Assembly (NCBI RefSeq): GCF_964019385.1
Contig: NC_088655.1
Coordinates: 18,997,296-19,061,295, forward strand
Source: Sycon ciliatum
Taxonomy: Eukaryota > Porifera > Calcarea > Leucosolenida > Sycettidae
Direction: 5' to 3'
Length of the DNA: 64,000 nucleotides
The position numbers and the translations under genes are program-made. Positions 43,949-55,539 of the stretch are shown here, piece after piece; position 1 is the first letter of the stretch, and each line of letters opens with the position of its first letter. The notes under the pieces were generated by a model, which was given only the letters and a program-made list of their open reading frames with translations, did no database searches and was not told the origin of the DNA.

Positions 43949-44583
43949 AGTTTCATGCTTTCGTAATCATGAGTCAACATAAGGATGGTGTGCCGACCAT
44001 GCCGGTATATATGCCTGGAGATGGTATACTTGAGATTGAATAACACTCAAGGCTATGAAATTGAAATAATCCGGTGTTTGGAAAGGGGGGGGGGGAGGCA
44101 TATATGTTCATACCAGGACTTTCTAAAGCAGTTTCACCGCATGTGCTCTCTGGCCGACCTCATCACACCAGCAACACGACTCCAAGTTTTAGACACTGAC
44201 AACAATTCTTCCATAAATGAGGTCGGTATGAGAGCGGGTGTAGTGGGATTGCTTTGTTGATAAACAGGCTGTTGCTTACCTATTTATCTACAGGACGTAC
44301 TAGAATGACTAATATTTCAGACATCTTTGGTGGTATCTGTGAAGTAATCAAAGTTTGTGTTTAAACTGTTCTTTGCTTCACTGCCGCTTACTTAGTCCAC
44401 CATTTTGTCATTCTGTCCAACTATGCATCAAAACTAAAATGTTGAGTCAAAGTGAGCAGTTACGGGCTTTTTCGCTCACATAGCCACAAGTACGGCAACA
44501 CCATCGGATTTGCCTTTCTCGTTCAAAACAGATTGATTTGTTGCTTTGTTGCATGATATTCACCACGTCCAAATATAACTTAC

Positions 44584-44916
44584 TGTAAACAATGATTGTA
44601 GCTGATGCACTGTCTGAGCTTTGCAAGTGACTGCTATCAGCAAATCCAGTCTTGTCCACCCTACTGACACAGGTGTACTGGCCACGATCTCCATACAGGA
44701 TATTAGAGACAGTCAGTGTGCTGGTGTAGGATGCAGGGACAGTGTCATTACCAGCCGTTGTTATAGCTGTGGTGCTCTGCATATCCGGGAGTTGTACACC
44801 ACCATGTAACCATTGTATGACTGGCATAGGATATCCATATGAGGTGCAGCGCAGTGCGGACGATGTCCCTTCATTCAAGACCTTATCGGTTGGTCCAATG
44901 GTTATACGAGGTTGAA
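44584..44916 (-). CDS. Ig domain 3, single exon
   Basis: A 333-bp phase 1-1 exon encodes an Ig domain with ALRCTSYG (B strand), VIQWLHGG (C strand), DRGQYTC (F strand) and ATIIVYS (G strand). The acceptor is GTTCGCAG and the donor is ACA/GTAAGT. It is nearly identical in protein to the left-copy exon 636-968. Confidence 0.85.
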
Positions 44917-46015
44917 CTGCGAACAATGTGAAGCATATCAGAGCAGGCAAAATCTCCGGACATGTTGACAATGACACTTCGAAGTTCTTTTAAGGCACAA
45001 CATGTGTAACAATGAGAAAAGCAAAGCAAAAACAATTGTACAACTAACACTGTATCTGAGCACCATGGAAAATGTACAATTTCAATATGCGCGTCCGCCA
45101 CTGCAAGTGACATTTCGAAGTAGGGGTAGAATAGATTGACGGTATTAAATCCGTAACTATAGATATTTACTTAAAAAGAAAACTAGTCGTTTATTGGGAG
45201 GGGTTGAGCGCCTGTTCATTTCTCGAAAAATATCGATGGACAGTTTGTATGTGCGGGCATATCGAAAATAGACAAAATATCGATATTGCTGTACTTTATG
45301 TATGTGATAGTTTCCCAGGGAGGGGGAAGGGGTTGCAGAGAAATGACTAATTTTCGCTTCTATATAAATATCGGTATTCACGGAGGGCCCTCAGCGTTGG
45401 TTCACATAAGCAAAATCAGCGCCCCAAAATATCGGCGAAGAGCCAGCTCCCGATCCGTTGCGCATACCGTTCGAGTAACAAATCCACTACAAAGTAGTAA
45501 AGAATGTGCCTAAATGTTATGACAGGTTTGCAAATTGCAGCTTAAATTATTTGCTTCTTCAGTAGTTCAAGATTTTTGTTGATGACCATTCGGTACTAGC
45601 TTTTACTGGAGATCATGAAACTACTTCTGAACATTTCGTTGCAGTCTAGTAAGTGATGGTGTCGAAATTATGGATGCAAACGTTGCCGGCGTCAAAAGAA
45701 CTATTTTCTCTCATAAGTTGCACAACACTGCAGCAGGTCATCCGAGAAAGACGGGTTGGTATGCGGACTTATTTGACATCTTGAAGCGGCTACAAGAATG
45801 GCGAACGGACCTCCTCTCTAGCTTCAATATAGCGGTAGGGACATTTAGGACAAGTATTGGTTTGAAATTTTGACAATCGCAATGCGCCGGGAGAGTATGC
45901 AAGAGGCCCACCGCCGGTGACTCCCGGCGCGAACCGGCAATATGTGAACAGACCCTACACTGAATACAAGTAGCAAGCTACCCAAGTGCATTTTCATTCG
46001 TTAAAGGTTTTTTTG
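44917..46015. other. Intron sequence without recognised features
   Basis: This is right-copy-specific intron between Ig 3 and the dead Ig exon remnant. I saw no coding homology. It has no clear counterpart in the left copy between 0.97 and 1.06 kb, so about 0.9 kb was inserted here or lost there. Confidence 0.4.
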
Positions 46016-46017
46016 CT

Positions 46018-46095
46018 TGACTGGTGAAACCTAGACTGTTCCACGAATGGTGAAGTTCAAGATTAATCATCTCATTAACATTGGCAAACCAAGTG
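46018..46095 (-). pseudogene. Decayed Ig-exon remnant (right copy)
   Basis: The minus-strand frame reads N-F-T-I-R-G-T-V followed by a stop and V-S-P-V, matching the Ig 2 end N-F-T-L-G-G-M-V-Q-G-S-P-A. It lies at the position corresponding to 1116-1190, so the dead exon predates the segmental duplication. Confidence 0.45.
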
Positions 46096-46239
46096 CGAAA
46101 GGGTTCCTTCACCGCTTTCCCTTGGGAATAACCCACACAAATTAATGGTAAAGGTTGGTTCACATAAGATAAATCGGCGTCGCAATACATCGCAGGACAT
46201 CGGCGGTAAGGGTTGGTTCACATATCGCTTACCGCTTAC

Positions 46240-46515
46240 CGCTGTAATAAGTAGATTTTATCATACAGCCAGAACGCGCAACAACTAGGCACAAAACTAC
46301 CAGAGTACTAAAACAATCGATGAACTGATACCTAGATGCCACACATCTCCGAAGCACTAACCAACAACCTTCCGACTGTGTTGGAGCCACATGTACATGT
46401 TGGTATCAGGTTGTAGAATGTCTCAGTACTCTGTCAGTTTGGTGCCTCGTGGTTGCACTTTTTGACTCTATAATGGAGTCCCGGTAAATTGTTGGACAGA
46501 TATTCTTAACTCTTA
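46240..46515. repeat. Diverged repeat-family copy
   Basis: It shares GCACAAAACT, AATGTCTCAGTACTCTGTCA and CTTAACTCTTATCC with the 34.7-kb and 21.5-kb repeats. It is internally inverted and non-coding. Confidence 0.5.
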
Positions 46516-46523
46516 TCCATGAT

Positions 46524-46755
46524 ATTTCGGACGGAATTTAATTTCGCACAATTTCGTACATGGCCTCTTTTGTACTAAAATAAATACTTTACTGAAATTT
46601 GTTCGCGTGAAATTTTGTACACCATACAATAGTATACATGCGTACTGCTTGCGAACACGTGCATTTAGCATGCAGCACTGTGCGAAAATAAAATCCGTAC
46701 GAAAGGTCGAAATTCGGCTTCGTCCGAAAATATTTCCGTCCGAAAATTTCCCTCT
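46524..46755. mobile_element. Small TIR MITE
   Basis: About 230 bases with inverted ends TTTCGGACGGAA (46527) and TTCCGTCCGAAAAT (46735). The interior holds further TTTCG words and no coding frame. Confidence 0.55.
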
Positions 46756-47019
46756 ATACAGCAATAATTATGTCCTTTCTTTCCTACGTTTATTATTTCC
46801 TCAAAGATCCGTGTATAGATTTACAGACCATTTCCTATTCCATAATGTTTACATAGCACCCTACATAATTTCAGTGTGCATCTTGATTGGTGACTTTCAT
46901 GCTTTGAGACCGTTCACTGACTTTGAGATCCACTTTATTGGGAGACAGAACAAGGTTGAAATAGGTAGCTTTCCGGAGATTGGACATAGCCACATCTAGA
47001 CTGACTATGAATTACTCAC

Positions 47020-47194
47020 CGTACACAAGCAGAGTAGCTGGAGAACCCTGGACCATACCACCAAGAGTGAAGTTGACACCATCTCGATTCTCTGCCATGC
47101 AATGGTATTGACCACGATCACTGTACTCGAGATTGCTTATCAACAAAGTTGAGTTGTCTGTTGAAAACTGAATATCTCCGGATACATTCAGCAG
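47020..47194 (-). CDS. Ig domain 2, C-terminal exon
   Basis: A 175-bp exon, phase 0 to 1, encodes the second half of Ig domain 2. It starts at LLNVSGDIQF and carries the F-strand motif DRGQYHC and the G strand ATLLVYG. The donor GGTGAGTAAT follows directly. The left-copy equivalent is 1765-1939, also 175 bp and open. Confidence 0.8.
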
Positions 47195-47309
47195 CTGTGC
47201 ATTGCAGGTAGGGGACAAAGATAATAAACTCATTCAATGTCCATGGGTTCTAATGCGATTGGCGGTTTCAATTTTCCACGGTGCAAAGTTTGAGAAAGTC
47301 GCCTCCTGC

Positions 47310-47675
47310 TAACGAACACCTAGGTGCGTAGACTTGGTTCTTTATCGCCACTTGTTTCCATAGCAGACATGAAATTACATCGTACAAACATTATTTTGCG
47401 GCCTGAATGCGCCACTTGTTTGCGTTTGTGAGTGTTTAGTTTTATGCGTCCCTGAAGATACGGCTTCTTATAACCGAAAACAGGTCACTGCAGAGGGTCA
47501 ATTTCGTAAGTCAATTTTTTTTTCAGGGACGCATAAAAATGAAAAATCACAAACCCATACAAGTGGCACATGCAAGTCGCAAAATAATGTTTGTATGATA
47601 TAATTTCATGTCTGCTATGGAAATAAAGTGGTGATAAAGAACCGATTCTATGCACAGTGGTGTTCGTTATGGGGA
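47310..47675. repeat. Palindromic MITE in Ig 2 intron (right)
   Basis: This is the counterpart of 2050-2425, with the same arms, including GGGACGCATAAAAATGAA. It is partly decayed at the centre. Confidence 0.65.
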
Positions 47676-47821
47676 ATAGCTCGCAATATTTATCACGAAC
47701 TTTCTTCATGTGAAATTTGTTTGTGTTGTGGAGTTATCTGTATAGTGAAAATACTGTCGACCTCCCCCCCCCCCCCTCCTTGTATTGCTGAAGATTTGCA
47801 ACGAACATATTCCACTCTTAC

Positions 47822-47943
47822 CTTTCCATCCTTGTACCATGTTGTTCGAGCTGCTGGGACCGCATACATGTTGCAGTCAAATCGAGCTGTTGCTGTTTCT
47901 GATGAGCTAACATCTAGAGGTGGTCTCACTTCACTAGGTGGAA
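47822..47943 (-). CDS. Ig domain 2, N-terminal exon
   Basis: A 122-bp exon, phase 1 to 0, encodes the A-C strands of an Ig domain: VPPSEVRPPL, then F-D-C and T-W-Y-K-D-G-K. The donor is GGAAAG/GTAAGA. Splicing to 47020-47194 gives a complete domain. The intron between holds an older palindromic MITE that is also present in the left copy. Confidence 0.8.
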
Positions 47944-48576
47944 CTGTAATCACATAAGATGACAATAGAATGATTAACTGTATCATCTCTAATTAAAGCA
48001 ACACTTGGAGACTTGTGACATAGAAATAACATGGTACAGAGAACACCATGTGAAGTTCATACACCGTCCGTAGAGGGCTCAATTTGCGGAAGGCAAATAC
48101 CGGGATGCACAGACAGCAGAACGAGCAATTGAGGTTTCGTAACTCCGAGTTTCACAAACTTAATCGATCATCAGGTACTGACCCTGCCCTAAGAGTACTG
48201 CTATATATATGTACATGCACCATGAAGACCATTAATGTTGGTCTCAGACTTATGACTGGAAGACTATTACTGTCTGAAAAGCCATTTGTAGACTTAGCAT
48301 AACTTTAAATGGATATTTCTGAGACGATGAACCACAATTCACTCTTTACCAACATCTTGAAAGTTTTTACTTGTATACTTTCAAGCCATATCGTCACGTG
48401 CAATGCAAGTAAAACTAAAATGCACGAAGACAATGTACAGCGAAGAGGTGATAGAAACAAGGTTATTTTATCTCTTCCTTGCGCTCTTTCTATCACCTCT
48501 TTACTGTACTTGATCCATCGTCCAGTTTCATTTGATTTTGCCGATATTTAAACTGATGATAAGGTTGAAATTAAAC

Positions 48577-48974
48577 TAGGGCTGAAACAATTATCCCGAA
48601 TACTCGAGTACTCGCTCGGTTTTTTCAAAAATATCGTACTCGGAATAAATCAGAGTACTCGTTCATACATGGTATACTTGTTATGCATTCACCACAGAAA
48701 TCTGCAGTTTCAGAGCAGCAGTCAGCAGATATTGATGTGCATACTGTGTGGTGAACATTTGTTCACGAGTAGAGAGAGCCCAAATGACCCACCAACCAAT
48801 ATACCCAAGAAAAATGACTGCTACTCGATTCGATCAGGGTTTTAAATCATGTGATTTTAAGCCCCTTGGTGTGCAATTTTTAGGAGATGAAGAATACTCG
48901 AATACTCGAATATTCGATCTGAGAAAATCAGAGTACTCGAACTCGGGATCTCAGTGCCAACTTTTAGCCCTAAA
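48577..48974. mobile_element. hAT-like MITE, private to copy 2
   Basis: About 400 bases bounded by TAGGGCTGAAACAATTA and the inverted TTTTAGCCCTA, terminal sequences typical of hAT elements. Inside are many ATACTCGAATACTCG words. The left segmental copy at about 4.70-4.72 kb continues directly from GATAAGGTTGAAA to AAGAAAAC, i.e. an empty site. Confidence 0.7.
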
Positions 48975-49350
48975 GTAAAATAAAGAAAACTTTCCGAGAT
49001 TTTGAAAAGCCTAAGGTGTGCCTTTCGTCCCAGTACTATAGCATTATTGTCTCCCAGGAACCTGTTAACGAATTTGAAATGGCGATAGTTTTAATGGCCT
49101 GTTGTACATAAGGTTGGCTTGGGGGGGGGGGGGGGGTGAATGCTGCTGTCTGATATTTATATATATATTTATTACAACATCTCAAGACTCGGTGGAAACA
49201 CCGGCCAACGTTAAGAGAGTGGGTAATTGCCAACCACGGCGTTAAATAAAAATAAGGGGAGGATGATCTCTCCGATGTTTGAAACTTTAAGCTACAGCTA
49301 ACACAGCCTTTCGCCTCTGTTGTGTGTGTAAGGTTGGCTTTTCTACTTAC

Positions 49351-49683
49351 CGAATATCTTGAGATCGGCTGAGGAAGTTGCATCCGGAGCTCTAAAATTT
49401 GCTGCAAGGCATGTGTAGGATCCTTTGTTGTTGACGTAAGTGACATTGTGGAGAAATAGAACAGATCTTTTCCCTTGGCTTCCTCGCTGAGTGATATTGT
49501 CGTTGGTGAAGGCTTCTTCGGTGATGGTCACTGCTGCTGATGTGGAGAGAATGGCTCCATTGTACAGCCATGTCAGGGTTGGAGCTGGTGCACCACTCGC
49601 ATCACAAGTGACTGTCGCTGAAGAATACTGGTTTACACGTAGCTGTACGGGTAAATTCACGATTTGGGGAGGCTCTGATGGAA
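49351..49683 (-). CDS. Ig domain 1 (I-set-like), single exon
   Basis: A 333-bp phase 1-1 exon encodes one I-set-like Ig domain. The B-strand Cys is in TVTCDASG, the C-strand Trp in TLTWLYNG, and the F-strand motif is KGSYTC. The N-terminal PPQI and the C-terminal ADLKIFG strand delimit the domain. Its paralogue in the left copy, 4879-5211, has the same length and splice sites and only scattered amino-acid differences. Confidence 0.85.
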
Positions 49684-50594
49684 CTAGCAAAAGAAATGAA
49701 ACAATGTACGACTGTAAGTGTAGAACCTTTCGGAGTTTCTTTCTAAAATGACTTCATTCTAGCATCACTGTATTGGAGGAGTAGCGGAGGCCATTGCCAA
49801 ATTTCGATCCATTTAATTAACCAGGGAAATCATCATTATCGCTACCGCCACTTAACTTCTTCAGTGACATAGGGATCATTGCCATACTGCCATGATTACT
49901 GCCAGGGGTGTACCATCATATGAATAACCCAGGAACAGGTGAATAAAACCGTCAGATTCTGATCTAGGTTGCACATGGTAATGCTTACCATTCCGTTGTT
50001 CATGTTGTTTTACTTTAATTCGCAGAATCAAACGGGCAGCTAACCCAAATGCATGGGAGAAAATGTGTACGGTACGTATAATATAAACTGCATAGAAGCA
50101 GGGTTATAAGAGAATTCGAGGAGATGATGTTCAGAAATTAGATTTGGGAGGTATCCCTGTTCTGTCCGTAACTTAAGGAAATGTGTCTGATATGGAGCAA
50201 AGTGTTGATGCAACTGTTAGAGTTGACTCGATTTGTCTAAGACGGACCGTATCTTGAACACAAACTTGTGACGGAGCGGATATTATAACGAGTACAGTCA
50301 ACTTTGTGTATAACGACACGCGGCGGGCATCAGAAAAGTGTCCTTATTCACGAAGTGTCCTTATACCAGAAGTTTCAATGATAATAATATTATATTTAAG
50401 TTAGATGGGACTTTGCTCAGGGCATGGAAATTCTGTCGTTATTCGCGAATTGTCGTTCTATATCCGCAGTCATTATCAGCGAAGTATTAAAAGCGGCGAA
50501 GTTCCCTGCCTTCGTATCACGACGAGGCAACAGACGAGTTACGCTGTTCTCATTAAAAGGTACAACTAAGCTACTTTTTCATAATCACACTTAC

Positions 50595-50768
50595 TTTGAC
50601 AGGTCGGGACATCAGGTGACCAGAGGAGACTTCCATTGCACCTGATTGTTGTGCTGCCAGACATGATATATCCCTTGTGGCATGTTACTGTAACATTGCT
50701 GTCAACATAGAATACGCTCTGTGATAGATTTCCATTTGGTACTAGGGGAGACGTGCAAGACGGCATAT
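50595..50768 (-). CDS. Sushi/CCP domain exon 2
   Basis: A 174-bp phase 1-1 exon encodes a second CCP module (MPSCTSPLVPNG start, VTCHKGYIMSG core, WSPDVPTC end). It has an acceptor in TTACTTCTATGATAG and a donor CAAA/GTAAGT. It is the last module before the Ig array. The matching position in the left segmental copy, around 10.8-10.86 kb, keeps flanking intron sequence on both sides but not this exon, so the left gene has lost it or never had it. Confidence 0.8.
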
Positions 50769-51129
50769 CTATCATAGAAGTAAAAAATACAAAGGTAAAG
50801 CACGGTCTTTTTTGTTAAAATCCGACTCACAACGGCCACTAAGACCTGGGAATGTAGCGGCATTTGCAGGGCCAATCGGTGGAGGTGATAGGTCTCGCAT
50901 CTACTGGCACAAGTGCCGATAACCCCCATTGCCTGCATCCATGTACCTCTGGCGCCTGGCGACAAATTCCGAGTTGACTGTGAAAAGCAGCACGACAGGA
51001 AAACTCGCTCTCAGTTAGGGCTTGAACCAGGTGTCTCTTGCATCTCATTCAGGGTGCTTGACCAACCCCATGCGGATAGAGAAATCTAACTTTAAAAGAT
51101 TATCTGCCATGTTTCTTAGATATGATGGT

Positions 51130-51330
51130 AGTAAAATACACCTAATATGTAATTAAAATAGAAGAAATCACATGAAAACGAGTTATGAACAATTATGCAC
51201 GACTGTCACAAGATAATAAGCAGTCAGAAAATACGATAACGGGGCACGAAACTGAGAGGGTACTGAAACATTCAGCAACCTGAGCCCTGTTGTCTCACTT
51301 TCTGACTGCCTATTACTGTAAAACCGGAAA
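51130..51330. repeat. Short interspersed repeat copy
   Basis: It begins ATAGAAGAAATCACATGAAAAC and contains AGATAATAAGCAGTCAGAAA, the same as 63.92-64.0 kb and 29.75-29.82 kb. Confidence 0.55.
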
Positions 51331-51543
51331 GTCTAGCGACCAAAAAGTTTAACGGTTTTGTAATTTTGGCATGATTACGTGCAGAATGTTTAGCGATGGC
51401 TACGCGACCATCCATCTTTATGCTCATCTTTACACATACATTGTTTATGGATGAGGTTTTTGTTGACTGGAGACAGAAGCGGACTTGGTTTAATTTCTGT
51501 GTATTCTCATGCATTGTTCTTTGGCCTTTGTACGCGTGCTGTG

Positions 51544-51569
<26 letters not shown>

Positions 51570-51575
<6 letters not shown>

Positions 51576-53060
51576 TGGAAAGGATTGGAAGAACTTCAAA
51601 TTTAAATGATCAGTCGGGGAAGTGAACTGCCTGAAAAGAGAAAAAACGCCAGACCCACCAGGACTCGAACCTGGGACCCTACTTGTCATGAGCAATGCTC
51701 TAACCACTGAGCTATGGGACCAGGCTGAACCTAGAAGGCGCTGACAAGTTTTTCACTCCAAAGGCAGCTCACAACACATGCCGCACATACTGATGGCACT
51801 TGGGTCTTTTTCCCTCCCCCAGGGGACCAACCACGGTCAGTTTCTGGAAACTACCAGAGGTGAAAGAAAGTGATTAAATTTGGAAAGGATTGGGAGAACT
51901 TCAAATTCAAATGATCAGTCGGGGAAGTGAAATGCCTGAAAAGAGAAAAAACGCCAGACCCACCAGGACTCGAACCTGGGACCCTACTTGTCATGAGCAA
52001 CGCTCTAACCACTGAGCTATGGGACCAGGCTGAACCTAGAAGGCGCTGACAAGTTTTTCACTCCAAAGGCAGCTCACAACACGTGCCACACATACTGATG
52101 GCACTTGGGTCTTTTTCCCTCCCCCGGGGGACCAACCACGGTCAGTTTCTGGAAACTACTAGAGGTGAAAGAAAGTGATTAAATTCGGAAAGGATTGGGA
52201 GAACTTCAAATTCAAATGATCAGTCGGGGAAGTGAACTGCCTGAAAAGAGAAAAAACGCCAGACCCACCAGGACTCGAACCTGGGACCCTACTTGTCATG
52301 AGCAATGCTCTAACCACTGAGCTATGGGACCAGGCTGAACCTAGAAGGCGCTGACAAGTAGGGTCCCAGGTTCGAGTCCTGGTGGGTCTGGCGTTTTTTC
52401 TATTTTCAGGCAGTTCACTTCCCCGACTGATCATTTGAATTTGAAGTTCTCCCAATCCTTTCCAAATTTAATCACTTTCTTTCACCTCTGGTAGTTTCCA
52501 GAAACTGACCGTGGTTGGTCCCCCGGGGGAGGGAAAAAGACCCAAGTGCCATCAGTATGTGTGGCACGTGTTGTGAGCTGCCTTTGGAGTGAAAAACTTG
52601 TCAGCGCCTTCTAGGTTCAGCCTGGTCCCATAGCTCAGTGGTTAGAGCATTGCTCATGACAAGTAGGGCCCCAGGTTCGAGTCCTGGTGGGTCTGGCGTT
52701 TTTTCTCTTTTCAGGCAGTTCACTTCCCCAACTGATCATTTGAATTTGAAGTTCTCCCAATCCTTTCCAAATTTAATCACTTTCTTTCACCTCTGGTAGT
52801 TTCCAGAAACTGACCGTGGTTGGTCCTCTGGGGGAGGGAAAAAGACCCAAGTGCCATCAGTATGTGTGGCACGTGTTGTGAGCTGCCTTTGGAGTGAAAA
52901 ACTTGTCAGCGCCTTCTAGGTTCAGCCTGGTCCCATAGCTCAGTGGTAAGAGCATTGCTCATGACAAGTAGGGTCCCAGGTTCGAGTCCTGGTGGGTCTG
53001 GCGTTTTTTTCTCTTTTCAGGCAGTTCACTTCCCCGACTGATCATTTGAATTATTATTAT
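51570..53060. repeat. Inverted array of a ~300-bp tRNA-like repeat
   Basis: Three minus-oriented tRNA-like units (51651-51721, 51956-52026, 52261-52331) are followed by a partial plus unit (52351-52390) and two full plus units (52624-52694, 52929-52999). The array folds about 52355. Each repeat has the tRNA-like 71-mer, GTCTGGCG, a T6-7 run, and a ~220-base unique part with CTTTCTTTCACCTCTGGTAG. AAT/ATT microsatellites bound the array. Confidence 0.8.
52624..52694 (+). tRNA. tRNA-like sequence (representative copy)
   Basis: It folds as a cloverleaf with acceptor GGTCCCA/TGGGTCT (one mismatch, one G-U) and D-arm GCTC/GAGC. The anticodon arm is TTGCT/AGTAG and the T-arm CCAGG/CCTGG. The A box (TAGCTCAGTGG) and B box (GGTTCGAGTCC) are intact, followed by a T-run. 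The anticodon loop CATGACA lacks the universal U33, so a working tRNA is unlikely. It is better read as the tRNA-derived head of a repeat. Confidence 0.5.
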
Positions 53061-53124
53061 TATTATTATTATTAGTGCAATTAGGAGTATAATCGATGCA
53101 GGCATGGCCAGACAACAACGAGTT

Positions 53125-54005
53125 CATGGAATTTTTAAAGGGGAAGTTAAGGCAAAAATTAAAATTTCACCAGTTGTAGTCTTCGGGGTGCTGAGTCGAA
53201 TGGTCTTGGTCCGAGAAAGCTGAGACGCTCCCTTCCTTCTTGAATCCCAATCGAACTCGCGCACTTCCACCGAAACTGGGTGACTGCGCCCTACTAGATG
53301 GGGATTTGTATGCAAAATGTCACTAAAAGCGCCATTTCGTTCTTATAAAAGCACGGATGACCGCGATTGGCCCATATGTTGTAGTCTTTTGGACGCTGAG
53401 TCGACTGGTTTTGGTCCGAAAAGGCTGCAATGCAGCGTTCCTCCTTTATTCCCAATCGAACATGGTTGAACAAGTGGTCACGTGCTCCTGGGTGCCCAAA
53501 TCACCTGGTCACCACGCCAGCAGGCGACAACTTTCACACCAAGGTTCAACTCGAGTTCAACTCGAGTGACAGGACTGCACCCAAAAAAGGTCAAACAGGC
53601 TAGTAAGTTGTACCCTGCAGGCACGGTGACCAGCTGACTGGTGTACGCAGGAGCACGTGACCGCTTGTTCAACCATGTTCGATTGGGAATAAAGGAGGAA
53701 CGCTGCATCGCAGCCTTTTCGGACCAAAACCAGTGAATTCAGCTTCCAAAAGACTACAACATATGGGCCAATCGCGGTCATCCGTGCTTTTATAAGAACG
53801 AAATGGCGCTTTTAGTGACATTTTGCATACAAATCCCCATTTAGTAGGGCGCAGTCACCCAGTTTCGGTGGAAGTGCGCGAGTTCGATTGGGATTCAAGT
53901 AGGAAGGGAGCGTCTCAGCTTTCTCGGACCAAGACCATTCGACTCAGCACCCCGAAGACTACAACTGGTGAAATTTTAATTTTTGCCTTAACTTCCCCTT
54001 TAAGG
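53125..54005. mobile_element. Fold-back element with nested inverted arms
   Basis: The ends are GGGGAAGTTAAGGC and its complement, next to TTTAA-like targets. The arms are about 400 bases and contain smaller repeats (GAGTCGA.TGGT.TTGGTCCGA) twice per arm. Arm-to-arm identity is high, as the same 63-codon frame start appears in both directions. No transposase is seen. Confidence 0.65.
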
Positions 54006-54762
54006 ATTTTTATGTTATTCAAAATCGATTTTCGTGGTCCGTTCATCAGTGAATAGTATCGGAACTGAGGGTACTGTGTACAACAATAGAACATTTTATA
54101 ACAGCATAATTAATTGAAAGTGTGAGCAACAAAGGAAGTGCTACAGCATTACACAATAGGTGTCAAACATAGTGCTAACGTATATAACTGAGTGCAGCCA
54201 CAAAGCAAGAAGTGTTATAAGTGCAACATGACACAACATTTACATCTGATAACCAGCTACGAGAACAACTTTAGCGCGACTACATGCTTCTTTTGTTTAC
54301 AAAGAACAGGATTATGCACACGAATACATACAGCTTCCAGAACCTTCAACTGCTTAACATAACTTGCACGGCACAAAACAGAAAAGTGAGAATCATCATA
54401 CACACCAATTATTATTATTATTATTTAAATAACCGACGAGGAGACAACAGTCGTAAAATAGCAATGAAAAATATCAATTGTGCACTCATAACCATGTATA
54501 AACAATTAAAATGAAACAATTCCAGAACGTTTTCGTGTGACCATCATCAGTGGAACATCGTCACATAGTAAGAATCACTAAAACAACCAGTTATATAGCT
54601 AGAGTAATATGAAAAGAAGCGTGAGAATGCAGCACAGCTAGCGGTTATGCATAACGCGTGTAGTGTGAACCTTTGCAGTGTATCTGAGAATGGTAGCAGT
54701 AGATGAATGTGGCAGCTGTGAGTGCGTGAACAAAATTATTATTATTATTATTATTTTTATTT

Positions 54763-55487
54763 AAACGAAGGTAAGTTATGGGTCGCAAATATCCACGCAA
54801 ACACACATCCAGTCATAATAAGGCACTTGTCATAAGTACCCGAACGTTTTCGGTCCCTTCTCATCAAGGATTATACAGGGAATGGCTCAAGCTGGAAAGA
54901 CTAAAACTTATATAGCGTAAAGATAATTAGATAACAACACTCGTGACAAGGTGGAAAATTATCAAGTTTAGCACGACACAAAACTCGAAGGAAAATATTA
55001 ATAGTGACAACAACATAGTGAGCAAATTAAGTTACATTGTTACCACCTCGACGAGGAGTAACACCAAACAATTGTAGCGACAACACATTTTCTTTCTGTA
55101 CGCAAAGTTCAGGATCTAACTTACGGATATACAAAGCTTCTAACACAGCCAAATGTAACGCACATCTACCACGTGACAATAACTTAATGTAACTTAATTT
55201 TAACAATGTAACTTAATTTGCTCACTATGTTGTTGTCACTATTATTATTTTCCTTCGAGTTTTGTGTCGTGCTAAACTTGATAATTTTCCACCTTGTCAC
55301 GAGTGTTGTTATCTAATTATCTTTACGCTATATAAGTTTTAGTCTTTCCAGCTTGAGCCATTCCCTGTATAATCCTTGATGAGAAGGGACCGAAAACGTT
55401 CGGATACTTATGACAAGTGCCTTATTATGACTGGATGTGTGTTTGCGTGGATATTTGCGACCCATAACTTACCTTCGTTTTAAAGTA
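54763..55487. mobile_element. Fold-back element with ~275-bp arms
   Basis: Arms 54763-55035 and 55205-55487 are inverted copies around a loop of about 170 bases. Each outer part contains CCGAAAACGTTCGG near CTTGATGAGAAGGG, a decayed hammerhead-like pattern. ATT microsatellites border both sides. Confidence 0.65.
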
Positions 55488-55539
55488 TTATCCGCCTCCG
55501 ACCTCTTTTAAAAAATTATTATTATTATTATTATTATTT

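Larger units (their letters stand above)
44550..51105. repeat. Segmental duplication, copy 2
   Basis: This is the partner of copy 1. It keeps uninterrupted versions of the three insertion sites occupied in copy 1 (near 48.54, 50.215 and 50.23 kb). It carries the CCP exon that copy 1 lacks, plus a private hAT-like MITE. Confidence 0.85.
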
